17,962 nt of DNA from Flavobacterium sp. (GTDB lineage Bacteria; Bacteroidota; Bacteroidia; Flavobacteriales; Flavobacteriaceae), in contig JASLGC010000352.1 in assembly GCA_030150335.1 (NCBI GenBank), positions 1 to 17,962 of the forward strand, read 5' to 3'. Below the pieces are notes generated by a model. It was given only the letters and a program-made list of their open reading frames with translations, had not been told where the DNA came from and ran no database searches. A program made the translations under genes and the position numbers. Shown one piece after another: positions 1-7,469 of the stretch (position 1 is the stretch's first letter; each line of letters starts with the position of its first letter).

Positions 1-1349
1 TCAGGATTGTGCTTATGCTTAAATGTAACAGCAAATAAGATAGCAATTGTCAATGCATACGCTGCAAATGTCAACCAGATATGTCCCCAATCTCTAATCT
101 CAATTACACTACTCAAAGAACCATCTGCCAAAACAGAAGAACCTTTTTCAGTAATCATTGCCAATAGCGTTTCATTATCTGAAGTTGTATCTAAATATGT
201 TGCTAAGCTTTTTACATCTGTAAAGTGTTGTAAGAAATACACGTCAATCAAACGTCCAGCAACCAAGTTACCTAATACAGCTCCAAATCCATTTGTCATC
301 ATCATAAACAATCCTTGTGCAGAAGAACGCATAGAAGAATCTGTTGAACCTTCTACGAATAATGAACCTGATATATTAAAGAAGTCAAATGCCATTCCGT
401 AAACTACACATGACATTAAAATCATCCATAAACCTGGTCCTGGATCTCCCAATCCTAAGAATCCAAATCTCAATACCCAAGCAAACATAGATAACAACAT
501 TACTGTTTTAATACCATATTTTTTAAGGAAGAATGGAATAGCTAAAATAAACAATGTCTCAGAAACTTGAGAAATTGACATGATGATTGTAGAGTATTTC
601 ACAACCAATGAATCAGCATATTTAGGGAAGAATTTAAACTCATCTAAGAAAACGTCTCCGTAAGCATTCGTTAATTGTAACGCAGCTCCTAAGAACATTG
701 AGAAGAAGAAGAATAAGGCCATCTTGTAGTTACCAAACAACTTAAAGGCATTTAATCCTAACATTTCCATTAATGAACCAGATTGTTTTTCACCTTTTGG
801 CTCACACTTAGGAAGTGTAAAGGCATAAATTCCCAAAAGAATTGCACCTATTCCAGCAATATAAAACTGATATTCAGTCGCTTTATTACCAGTTAAGTTA
901 GTAATCCACATTGCAGCGATAAAACCAATCGTACCAAAAACACGAATTGGCGGGAAGTCTTTGACCACATCAAATCCATTTCCTTTTAGTACATCATAGG
1001 AAATCGAGTTACTCAAGGCAATCGTAGGCATATAGCAACACATCGCTACTAACATAACCCAAAAGAACACACCTGGATCATCAACTTGTACTAACGCAAA
1101 TAAAGTTAACCCATAAAGGATATGAAGCATTCCATACAGTCTTTCTGTATTCATCCACTTATCTGCAACAATCCCTGCAATTGTAGGCATAAAGATTGAA
1201 GCAATCCCCATTGTAGCGAAAATGATACCGAATTCACTACCACTCCAGCCTTTTGTTCCAAACCAATAGTTTCCTATTGTAATTAACCATGCTCCCCATA
1301 CAAAGAATTGCATGAAGCTCATAAACGTCAACTTAATTTTTATATTCAT
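1..1349 (-). CDS. nupG: NupG-type nucleoside:H+ symporter (MFS), 3' end cut by window edge
   Basis: Inner-membrane proton-coupled nucleoside importer of the major facilitator superfamily. From ATG at 1349 the frame stays open for 449 codons to the window edge. The translation starts MNIKIKLTFMSFMQFFVWGA and can be followed along E. coli NupG from memory: GIVADKW, DFPPIRVFGTIGF, MSISQVSETLFIL, FDFFNISGS and SSAQGLFMMMTNGFG all match. The last visible residues (FKHKHNP) correspond to the NupG C-terminus, so only a few codons should be missing. Compared with NupG there is an insertion of about 40 residues between the last two membrane helices (around residues 375-420). It lies 83 bp downstream of cmk in the same orientation, with its own candidate -7 element. 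The substrate (nucleosides) is inferred from the family. Confidence 0.9.
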   Translation of the reverse strand, partial: MNIKIKLTFMSFMQFFVWGAWLITIGNYWFGTKGWSGSEFGIIFATMGIASIFMPTIAGIVADKWMNTERLYGMLHILYGLTLFALVQVDDPGVFFWVMLVAMCCYMPTIALSNSISYDVLKGNGFDVVKDFPPIRVFGTIGFIAAMWITNLTGNKATEYQFYIAGIGAILLGIYAFTLPKCEPKGEKQSGSLMEMLGLNAFKLFGNYKMALFFFFSMFLGAALQLTNAYGDVFLDEFKFFPKYADSLVVKYSTIIMSISQVSETLFILAIPFFLKKYGIKTVMLLSMFAWVLRFGFLGLGDPGPGLWMILMSCVVYGMAFDFFNISGSLFVEGSTDSSMRSSAQGLFMMMTNGFGAVLGNLVAGRLIDVYFLQHFTDVKSLATYLDTTSDNETLLAMITEKGSSVLADGSLSSVIEIRDWGHIWLTFAAYALTIAILFAVTFKHKHNP

Positions 1350-1374
1350 TTCTGTTTTATTATATCAGTCTTAA

Positions 1375-1413
1375 CAAATTTAAAGATAAAATACTTTTAA
1401 TTACACTTTTCAA
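1375..1413 (-). promoter_or_regulatory. candidate promoter for the nupG-like gene
   Basis: Read on the minus strand, TAAATTTG (1382-1375) matches the flavobacterial -7 consensus TAnnTTTG and lies 25 nt before the ATG. An overlapping near-match, TATCTTTA (1388-1381), has a TTG at 1413-1411 at 22 bp spacing. No terminator is visible between cmk and this gene, so readthrough from cmk is also possible. Confidence 0.35.
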
Positions 1414-1432
1414 AGTACTTTAAATCAACCAT

Positions 1433-2119
1433 CTACTTAATTTTATTTTGCGCTAATTCCAAAATTAAGTCGAATTGTTCCTCTCTTGTAAGATTTGAGT
1501 TATCAACTTCTACTGCATCTTCCGCCATTATTAAAGGAGAATCTGCTCTTGTTGTATCAATTTTATCTCGATCAACTACGTTTTTAAACACATCCTCAAA
1601 CTTAATTGATGCGTCTTTTACAACCAATTCATCAAATCGTCGTTGAGCTCTTATCTCAGGAGAAGCAGTCATGAAAATCTTCAACTCTGCATCTGGGAAT
1701 ACAACCGTACCAATATCTCTACCGTCCATCACTACTCCCTTAGATTTGCCTAAATTCTGTTGTTGCTCTACTAACTTTCTACGAACCTCTGGTACTTCAG
1801 CAATCTGACTTACAAATCGAGAAACTTCTAATGTTCTAATAACATCTTCTACATTACTCTGGTTTAAGTACACTTCAGCAAATCCTCTAACTGGATTATA
1901 TTCAAAATGAAGTTCGATTGAAGGAAGAGATTCTATCAATGCTTCTTTATCAAAATGACCTTCAGAAATAAAGCCTTTTCGCATGGCATACAGAGTTACT
2001 GCGCGATACATAGCTCCTGTATCGATGTAAACGTAACTCAGTGACTTTGCAAGTGATTTTGCCAATGTACTTTTCCCCGTAGATGAAAAGCCATCAATCG
2101 CTATAGTGATCTTTTTCAA
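1433..2119 (-). CDS. cmk: cytidylate kinase
   Basis: Phosphorylates CMP and dCMP to the diphosphates using ATP in cytosolic pyrimidine salvage. It is 228 residues, a normal length. It shows the P-loop GFSSTGKST (residues 10-18), DTGAMYRA (33-40) near the CMP site, MDGRDIGTVVFPDA (131-144) and the arginine-rich lid TASPEIRAQRR (151-161). The start codon is TTG: no ATG lies in frame between it and the upstream stop at 2153-2155, and the resulting start (M)KKITIAIDG is typical of Cmk. The TTG sits inside a short perfect AT hairpin, and a possible 180-nt structured leader precedes it. No terminator is seen after the gene. Confidence 0.95.
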   Translation of the reverse strand: MKKITIAIDGFSSTGKSTLAKSLAKSLSYVYIDTGAMYRAVTLYAMRKGFISEGHFDKEALIESLPSIELHFEYNPVRGFAEVYLNQSNVEDVIRTLEVSRFVSQIAEVPEVRRKLVEQQQNLGKSKGVVMDGRDIGTVVFPDAELKIFMTASPEIRAQRRFDELVVKDASIKFEDVFKNVVDRDKIDTTRADSPLIMAEDAVEVDNSNLTREEQFDLILELAQNKIK

Positions 2120-2128
2120 ATTGAAAAA
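2112..2128 (-). promoter_or_regulatory. hairpin over the cmk TTG start codon
   Basis: On the minus strand TTTTTCA (2128-2122) and TGAAAAA (2118-2112) are perfect inverted repeats around a 3-nt loop. The TTG start (2119-2117) straddles loop and stem. The stem is almost all A-U, so it would be weak. A role in holding down cmk translation is inference. Confidence 0.35.
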
Positions 2129-2154
2129 TTTAAAATTAATTTCAGTTTTATACT

Positions 2155-2296
2155 ATGTCAAATATAACAGAATTAATCGCGTTCTAACACATTTGACATG
2201 CATTTCACACCAATATGTGTACAAGTTATAATTCTGTACACATCCCCTACCCCAAACAAGCTGCCTACGCACCCTTGATTAAGCATTTGACAACTT
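2155..2296 (-). ncRNA. candidate structured RNA or cmk 5' leader with two competing pairings
   Basis: On the minus strand this stretch starts just after a TACCTTTG element and can form several paired regions. A long-range closing stem joins TGTCAAAT (2292-2285) to ATTTGACA (2163-2156), continued by TTAATC (2282-2277) with GATTAA (2178-2173). A hairpin CAAG..TGC-GTAG-GCA.CTTG occupies 2277-2257. A perfect 9-bp hairpin ATGTGTACA/TGTACACAT occupies 2243-2215. A second copy of ATGTCAAAT (2199-2191) can pair over 9 bp with the same ATTTGACAT (2163-2155), which would exclude the closing stem. No T-run follows, so this is not an intrinsic terminator. It may be a free RNA whose ends pair, as in 6S-like RNAs, or a regulatory leader of cmk. 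Neither is proven. Confidence 0.45.
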
Positions 2297-2300
2297 ATTG

Positions 2301-2308
2301 CAAAGGTA
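2301..2308 (-). promoter_or_regulatory. -7 promoter element for the lon-cmk RNA and cmk
   Basis: TACCTTTG on the minus strand (2308-2301), followed by CA, is an exact TAnnTTTG match in an AT-rich context just downstream of the lon terminator. A start near 2296 would begin the transcript directly at the closing stem of the RNA candidate. No clear -33 TTG is seen at the expected spacing. Confidence 0.5.
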
Positions 2309-2361
2309 AAGGAATATAAAAAATAACACACTAAAATATACGAATAACCCCCATATATAAA

Positions 2362-2393
2362 CAAAAAAAGCACCACATTTATAATGTGATGCT
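2362..2393 (-). terminator. intrinsic terminator of lon
   Basis: Read on the minus strand, an 11-bp stem (2393-2383 with 2379-2369, one G-U pair) with a 3-nt loop is followed by seven T (2368-2362). It lies 24 nt after the lon stop. Confidence 0.85.
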
Positions 2394-2416
2394 TCCAAAT
2401 ATTACAATTTGTATTT

Positions 2417-4888
2417 TTACTGAGGTTTTACAACCGTAAAGCTTCTTGCATTTTTCACCTTTTGGTCAGTGATAGCTAATTTCAGAACCTCTTCCATTCT
2501 ATCTACATAATGGAAAGTTAGTCCTTTTAAGTATTCTTCCTTGATATCGTCAATATCTTTCTTATTGTCTTTACACAAGATAATCTCTTTAATATTCGCT
2601 CTCTTAGCTGCCAATATTTTCTCTTTGATTCCTCCTACTGGCAATACCTTACCTCTTAAAGTAATCTCCCCTGTCATTGCTAAGTTTTTCTTTACCTTTT
2701 TCTGAGTAAATGAAGAAACCATAGACGTCAACATCGTGATACCTGCACTTGGACCATCTTTTGGAGTAGCCCCTTCTGGTACGTGAATATGTATCTTATA
2801 GTTATCCAATGTTTCCTGAGCAATTCCCAACTCATCTGCATGAGCTTTGATATATTCAAGAGCAATAGTAGCCGACTCCTTCATTACAGTACCTAAATTA
2901 CCTGTAATAGACAAGTCACCTTTACCTTTAGAAATAATAGATTCAATATACAAAATATCTCCACCTACACTTGTCCAAGCTAACCCAGTAACAACACCTG
3001 CTACATCATTATTCTCGTACTTATCATTTTCAAAACGAGGAGTACCTAATATCTTGCGAATATCAGCCTCAGTCATTTTTACATTGTATTCCTCTTCCAT
3101 CACAATGTTCTTCGCAATTCCACGTGCTACGTGAGCCAATTGCTTATCCAATCCACGAACACCTGATTCACGAGTATAATTTGTAATAAGGAATTCCATT
3201 TGTTTTTTACCCATAGACAAGTCTTTCGTTGTAAGACCGTGTTCTTTCAATTGCTTAGGCAACAAATGTTGTTTTCCTATCTCTACTTTCTCTTCAATTG
3301 TGTACCCTGTCATTTCGATAATCTCCATACGATCTCTCAATGCAGGTTGAATAGTACCTAAATTATTAGAAGTAGCAATAAACATAACTTTAGACAAGTC
3401 ATACCCCATTTCTAAGAAGTTATCATAGAAATCAGAGTTTTGCTCTGGATCCAATACCTCTAACAAAGCAGAAGAAGGATCACCATTGTGACTTGTAGAT
3501 AATTTATCAATCTCATCTAATAAAAACACAGGGTTAGACGTCTTAGCCTTTTTAATGCTTTGCATAATACGCCCTGGCATTGCACCAATATATGTTTTTC
3601 TATGTCCTCTAATCTCAGCTTCATCTCTCAATCCACCTAAAGAAATACGCACATACTCTCTACCTAATGCATTTGCAATAGAACGTCCAATCGATGTTTT
3701 ACCAACACCTGGAGGTCCGTATAAACACAAAATAGGAGATTTTAAATCGTTTCTCAATTTAAGAACAGCCATGTGTTCAAGAACACGCTTTTTAACGTCT
3801 TCAATCCCATAATGGTCTTTATTCAATACCTTATCTGCATGTTTTAAATCAAAGTTATCCTTAGAATATTCTCCCCAAGGCAACTCTAACAACATCTCTA
3901 AATAATTACGTTGAATACTAAACTCAGCAACTTGTGGATTCATGCGTTGGAATTTCATCAATTCCTTTTCAAAACGCTCTTTAACCTCTTTAGTCCACTT
4001 CTTACCTTTAGCTTTCTTGCGCATTTCCTCAAACTCCTCTTCATTTGAAAAACCACCAAGTTCCTCTTGAATCGTTTTCATCTGTTGATGTAAGAAGTAT
4101 TCTTTTTGTTGTTGATCTAAGTCAATACGCACCTTACTCTGAATATGATTGCGCAAAACAAGTTTTTGCAATTCAATATTCATCACTTTTAAAGCCTCAA
4201 GACCTCTATCCTTTAAATCATCAATACACAACAAGTTTTGCTTTTGCTCAACTGTTAGGCTGATATTAGAAGAAATAAAGTTGATTAAAAACGATTTACT
4301 GTCAATGTTATTAATTGCGTAAGACGCTTCAGAAGGAATATTAGGGTTTTCCTTAATAATCTCTAATGAAATCTCTTTGATAGAATCAACAATTGCAGGA
4401 AATTCTTTATCCTCTCCTGTAGGCTGAGTTTCTATGCGCTCCGCAATAGTAGCCTTCATAAACGGCTCCTCTTCCAGCATTTCTACAATATCAAAACGCT
4501 TTTTACCTTGAAGAATAACAGTAATATTTCCGTCAGGTAACTTCAATAATTTGATAATACGAGCTACAGTACCAGTATGGAAAATATCGTCAACATCTGG
4601 ATCGTCGATTTCTTCATCCTTCTGAGCTACAACACCAATTATTTTATCTCCTTTATTTGCTTTATTTAATAGTTCAATAGACTTGTCTCTTCCTGCAGTA
4701 ATAGGAATAACAACCCCTGGGAATAACACCATATTTCTCAATGGTAAAATCGGTAATTCCGTAGGCACTTCTTCATTATTCATCTCCTCTTCATCTTCAG
4801 AAGTCAAAATTGGAATAAACTCTGAATCTCCATCAACAAAATCTTGTAACGACAAATTGTCTAATGTTATTATTTTTTGATCCGCCAT
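2417..4888 (-). CDS. lon: ATP-dependent Lon protease
   Basis: Cytosolic hexameric AAA+ protease that degrades misfolded and regulatory proteins. Its 823 residues are in the normal range. The N-terminal substrate-binding domain (about residues 44-250, starting LPILPLRNMVLFPGV) is followed by a helical linker. The AAA+ module has Walker A GPPGVGKT (391-398) and Walker B FLLDEID (455-461). The C-terminal protease domain has PKDGPSAG with catalytic Ser714 and GGIKEK with Lys757, the same 43-residue spacing as Ser679/Lys722 of E. coli Lon. The first 40 residues are acidic (DGDSEF, SEDEEE). It is a single-gene unit: a terminator follows it and the upstream neighbour ends in its own terminator. No exact TAnnTTTG is found upstream; instead a near-palindrome sits 12-25 nt before the ATG. 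Confidence 0.97.
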   Translation of the reverse strand: MADQKIITLDNLSLQDFVDGDSEFIPILTSEDEEEMNNEEVPTELPILPLRNMVLFPGVVIPITAGRDKSIELLNKANKGDKIIGVVAQKDEEIDDPDVDDIFHTGTVARIIKLLKLPDGNITVILQGKKRFDIVEMLEEEPFMKATIAERIETQPTGEDKEFPAIVDSIKEISLEIIKENPNIPSEASYAINNIDSKSFLINFISSNISLTVEQKQNLLCIDDLKDRGLEALKVMNIELQKLVLRNHIQSKVRIDLDQQQKEYFLHQQMKTIQEELGGFSNEEEFEEMRKKAKGKKWTKEVKERFEKELMKFQRMNPQVAEFSIQRNYLEMLLELPWGEYSKDNFDLKHADKVLNKDHYGIEDVKKRVLEHMAVLKLRNDLKSPILCLYGPPGVGKTSIGRSIANALGREYVRISLGGLRDEAEIRGHRKTYIGAMPGRIMQSIKKAKTSNPVFLLDEIDKLSTSHNGDPSSALLEVLDPEQNSDFYDNFLEMGYDLSKVMFIATSNNLGTIQPALRDRMEIIEMTGYTIEEKVEIGKQHLLPKQLKEHGLTTKDLSMGKKQMEFLITNYTRESGVRGLDKQLAHVARGIAKNIVMEEEYNVKMTEADIRKILGTPRFENDKYENNDVAGVVTGLAWTSVGGDILYIESIISKGKGDLSITGNLGTVMKESATIALEYIKAHADELGIAQETLDNYKIHIHVPEGATPKDGPSAGITMLTSMVSSFTQKKVKKNLAMTGEITLRGKVLPVGGIKEKILAAKRANIKEIILCKDNKKDIDDIKEEYLKGLTFHYVDRMEEVLKLAITDQKVKNARSFTVVKPQ

Positions 4889-4899
4889 ATCTATATTTA

Positions 4900-4913
4900 C
4901 GTCATTTTGTCAG
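4900..4913 (-). promoter_or_regulatory. near-palindromic site upstream of lon, possible operator
   Basis: CTGACAAAATGACG on the minus strand, 12-25 nt before the lon ATG, is close to an inverted repeat CTGACA-N3-TGTCAG, with mismatches in the second half. Its position near the expected transcription start would suit a heat-shock-type repressor or activator site. That role is inference. Confidence 0.3.
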
Positions 4914-5032
4914 TAGTTGCTTTCCATGCTTTTGCTTTCTAACAAGCCAAACCACGCATAACCCTTTGATTACCAACAAAAAATTAATTTATTAGTTATT
5001 TTATACCTTTAACATTTCAATCTTTATGCCAT

Positions 5033-5063
5033 AAAAAAATCCTTACAGATACCGCAAGGATTT
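5033..5063 (-). terminator. intrinsic terminator after the two-domain lipoprotein gene
   Basis: On the minus strand AAATCCTTGC (5063-5054) pairs with GTAAGGATTT (5046-5037), one G-U pair and a 7-nt loop, followed by a run of seven T (5039-5033). It lies about 50 nt after the stop at 5112 and separates that gene from lon. Confidence 0.8.
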
Positions 5064-5111
5064 AATATATCTACTTAACTGATATGTTCTATTTTTCAGT
5101 CCAGAAGGTTT

Positions 5112-6038
5112 CTATTTCTTAAAAGAAAATTCACCATCCTCTATTTTCACAGTTAATTCATTCTCACCTTCTGTTGCCAAAACTAAATCAAATCTACCTT
5201 TTAAAGTTTGAATCTCGTTCTTATCATTATAGCTCACTTCCTCAATTACCATATATGAATCCTTTCTCTTTTCTGAAGTAGAAACATAAACAACCCCTTC
5301 TGGAGAAGTATAAGTTGCTGTAAATACATCCAACTCATATTTCGTATTTGCTTGAAGTATTTTATTTTCAGGAACACTAATCACAAGCGACTCCACCTTT
5401 CCACTCTCATCAGTACCAGAAAGCAATAGTTTACCGTCCTTAACCTCCATATTTTCTTTAGTGTTCTGCATAGGCTCCCCATTGATTAAGGCGTCAAAAT
5501 AAGTTGGCTCTAAGCGCGTATAAACCACATCCTCGAAGTTTCCAGAAATAGAAAACGGTTTCAAATTTGGATTATCAGTAGTCATAGGCATCATATTGCT
5601 TATATCAATAGAACCTGAAAACACTCTGGCGTTTTTATTAATATTATCTATTTTAATAAAACCAGTAACCCAATTAGCACGTGCTGTATCCTTTGTAGAA
5701 TACCAAGCATCCTCCTCCTTAGAGTAATATCTTGATTCATTTACATTCGTTGGTAAATTACCAGTCACAAATCTCTTTGTATTGATAATTAAATAGTCTT
5801 CACCCGTTTCTCCTAAATTAGAGATTGTGAATAACAATTCTCTATTCTTGTCAACAGTAGCTACAATTTTCTCCCTTTCCAAGTAACTTTCGCCACGCAT
5901 ATTCAAGGTTACTAATTGCTTTCCAACCATTTTACCAGTCTCCAATACAGGGTCAACACCCTCATTATCACAAGAGACAAAACCCAAACCAGCAAGCAAT
6001 AAACAACTTGCTACAAATACTTTATATGTTTTTTTCAT
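5112..6038 (-). CDS. putative lipoprotein of unknown function with two similar beta-rich halves
   Basis: Not a family I can name. I choose the ATG at 6038 (308 residues) over a GTG four codons upstream, because it gives a normal signal peptide: MKKTYK, a hydrophobic core, then FVSC with lipidated Cys23. Cys is followed by acidic residues (DNEG), as in many Bacteroidota surface lipoproteins. The rest is hydrophilic and probably beta-rich. Two halves (about 30-170 and 175-308) share an order of motifs: a strand pair, then FIKIDNINKNARVFSGSIDI or VIEEVSYNDKNEIQTLKGRF, and an ending ISGNFEDVVY or IEDGEFSFKK. This suggests an internal duplication, reminiscent of small Bacteroidota lipoprotein domains of unknown function. 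It lies alone, with a candidate -7 element upstream and a terminator downstream. Confidence 0.75.
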   Translation of the reverse strand: MKKTYKVFVASCLLLAGLGFVSCDNEGVDPVLETGKMVGKQLVTLNMRGESYLEREKIVATVDKNRELLFTISNLGETGEDYLIINTKRFVTGNLPTNVNESRYYSKEEDAWYSTKDTARANWVTGFIKIDNINKNARVFSGSIDISNMMPMTTDNPNLKPFSISGNFEDVVYTRLEPTYFDALINGEPMQNTKENMEVKDGKLLLSGTDESGKVESLVISVPENKILQANTKYELDVFTATYTSPEGVVYVSTSEKRKDSYMVIEEVSYNDKNEIQTLKGRFDLVLATEGENELTVKIEDGEFSFKK

Positions 6039-6076
6039 ACTATAATTCACTATACATTGAGTATAAATACCTTTAA

Positions 6077-6084
6077 CAAATTTA
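6077..6084 (-). promoter_or_regulatory. candidate -7 promoter element for the lipoprotein gene
   Basis: TAAATTTG on the minus strand (6084-6077), 38 nt before the ATG at 6038, matches TAnnTTTG. The extended sequence TAAATTTGTTAA is identical to the one before the nupG-like gene. No -33 TTG is evident. Confidence 0.35.
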
Positions 6085-6105
6085 CAATAAAAATACTACT
6101 TCTCG

Positions 6106-7410
6106 TTAAATAACCTTTTTATTTGGCACTCTTAACAATAAAACAAAGCCTACTGCAAAGAAAACAATCAAGAATAGTATCGCATTTTGCATTTTACCTG
6201 TAATATCACTTACCAATCCATACATCGCCATTCCAAGCACAATCCCCAGCTTTTCAGTAACATCATAGAAACTGAAAAAAGACGTTGTATCTGTCGTTTC
6301 TGGCAATAATTTAGAATATGTAGAACGAGATAAAGACTGTATTCCTCCCATCACAAGCCCCACAAAACCAGCAGCCACATAAAACTCATTTGGCGTTTCG
6401 ATGGTGTAAGCGTAAATACATATAAATATCCATAACGCATTTAAAACACAAAGCGTATATATATTCCCAATTTTTTTTGACATTTTAGAGGTAGCATAAG
6501 CACCTAAAATGGCAACTAACTGTATCACAAGAATACTAATAATAAGCCCGGTAGTACGTTGACTCTCTGTTTGCCAAGCAATTTCCTTTTCGCCAAAATA
6601 AGCTGCAATAACCATTACGGTTTGCACTGCCATACTATACACAAAAAAAGCTACTAAATACCTCTTTAATGACGTATAACCACTAAGTTGAATCCACACT
6701 TTTTTAAGCTCTCTAAATCCTTTGAAAAAAACAGATTTGGTTATCTTCTTTTCATTTTTAAAATTAGGAAGATACTTAAAAGTAACCATACTAAAACCTA
6801 TCCACCAAATACCTACCAATAGAAATGAATAACGCATTGCACTCAATGGAGAATCAAATCCTAAGACTTCATATTTCATGATAAGCAGTAAGTTTAGCAA
6901 CAATAGAATAACGCTCCCTACATATCCCATAGCGTATCCCTTTGCACTCACACTATCTTGTTGTTCTTGAAAAGCAATATCTGGCAAGTATGAATTATAA
7001 AAAACAAGACTTCCCCAGAAGCCAATTAGTCCAAACATATAAACTATCAAACTGAGAATGATGTGGTCTAAACTAAAGAAGAAAAGAAGCATACAAGATA
7101 GAGAGCCTATCCCACAGAATAGCTTCATAAAAAACTTTTTGGTACCGAGATAATCGGCAATACCAGATAGAAATGGCGAGATAATACAAACAATTAAGAA
7201 ACCAATTGCTGTGGTATAACTAATAATCGACTCGCTTTTGATATAACGTCCAAACAGCAAAAAACGATCAGCACCTAATTCTCTAAAAAGAGCTCCATAA
7301 TACAAAGGAAAGATAGATGACGAAATAACAAGAGCATAAACAGAGTTTGCCCAATCATAGAATGCCCATGCATTTAACAACTTAGCGTCTCCTTTTACAA
7401 AATGTCGCAT
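6106..7410 (-). CDS. MFS transporter, UMF1 (Atg22-like) family
   Basis: Integral membrane protein of 434 residues with about 12 hydrophobic segments. The N-terminal motif NAWAFYDWANSVYALVISS (about 13-31) and the loop GIADYLGTKK (about 84-93) are typical of the UMF1 family, whose eukaryotic relatives are the Atg22 vacuolar effluxers. The C-terminal half has GGIQSLSRSTYSKLLPE, also typical. Bacterial members are widespread in Bacteroidota, but their substrate is generally unassigned. Amino-acid export is only an analogy to Atg22. The gene starts 59 bp after the M48 protease stop, downstream of that gene's terminator. No strong promoter was found for it, so partial readthrough from the M48 unit is possible. 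Confidence 0.88.
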   Translation of the reverse strand: MRHFVKGDAKLLNAWAFYDWANSVYALVISSSIFPLYYGALFRELGADRFLLFGRYIKSESIISYTTAIGFLIVCIISPFLSGIADYLGTKKFFMKLFCGIGSLSCMLLFFFSLDHIILSLIVYMFGLIGFWGSLVFYNSYLPDIAFQEQQDSVSAKGYAMGYVGSVILLLLNLLLIMKYEVLGFDSPLSAMRYSFLLVGIWWIGFSMVTFKYLPNFKNEKKITKSVFFKGFRELKKVWIQLSGYTSLKRYLVAFFVYSMAVQTVMVIAAYFGEKEIAWQTESQRTTGLIISILVIQLVAILGAYATSKMSKKIGNIYTLCVLNALWIFICIYAYTIETPNEFYVAAGFVGLVMGGIQSLSRSTYSKLLPETTDTTSFFSFYDVTEKLGIVLGMAMYGLVSDITGKMQNAILFLIVFFAVGFVLLLRVPNKKVI

Positions 7411-7422
7411 ATCCCAGAAAGT

Positions 7423-7459
7423 TAAAAAACAAATAAGCTACCGTAGATGGTAGCTTATT
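7423..7459 (-). terminator. intrinsic terminator of the M48 protease gene
   Basis: A perfect 11-bp inverted repeat (AATAAGCTACC 7432-7442 and its complement 7449-7459) with a 6-nt loop. On the minus strand TG and six T follow (7429-7424). It lies just after the stop at 7470. Confidence 0.8.
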
Positions 7460-7469
7460 ATATAAAATT

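Noticed and set aside
7..402. 131-codon plus-strand open frame at the left edge
   Set aside because: It is the antisense shadow of the nupG-like gene, whose translation aligns throughout with a known family.
2173..2376. 67-codon minus-strand open frame between lon and cmk
   Set aside because: It starts at the T-run of the lon terminator, has odd composition, no recognisable domain, and covers the hairpins and promoter of the RNA candidate.
6039..6050. GTG start for the two-domain lipoprotein
   Set aside because: The ATG at 6038 gives a standard MKK signal peptide; the four extra residues NYS and the GTG add nothing recognisable.
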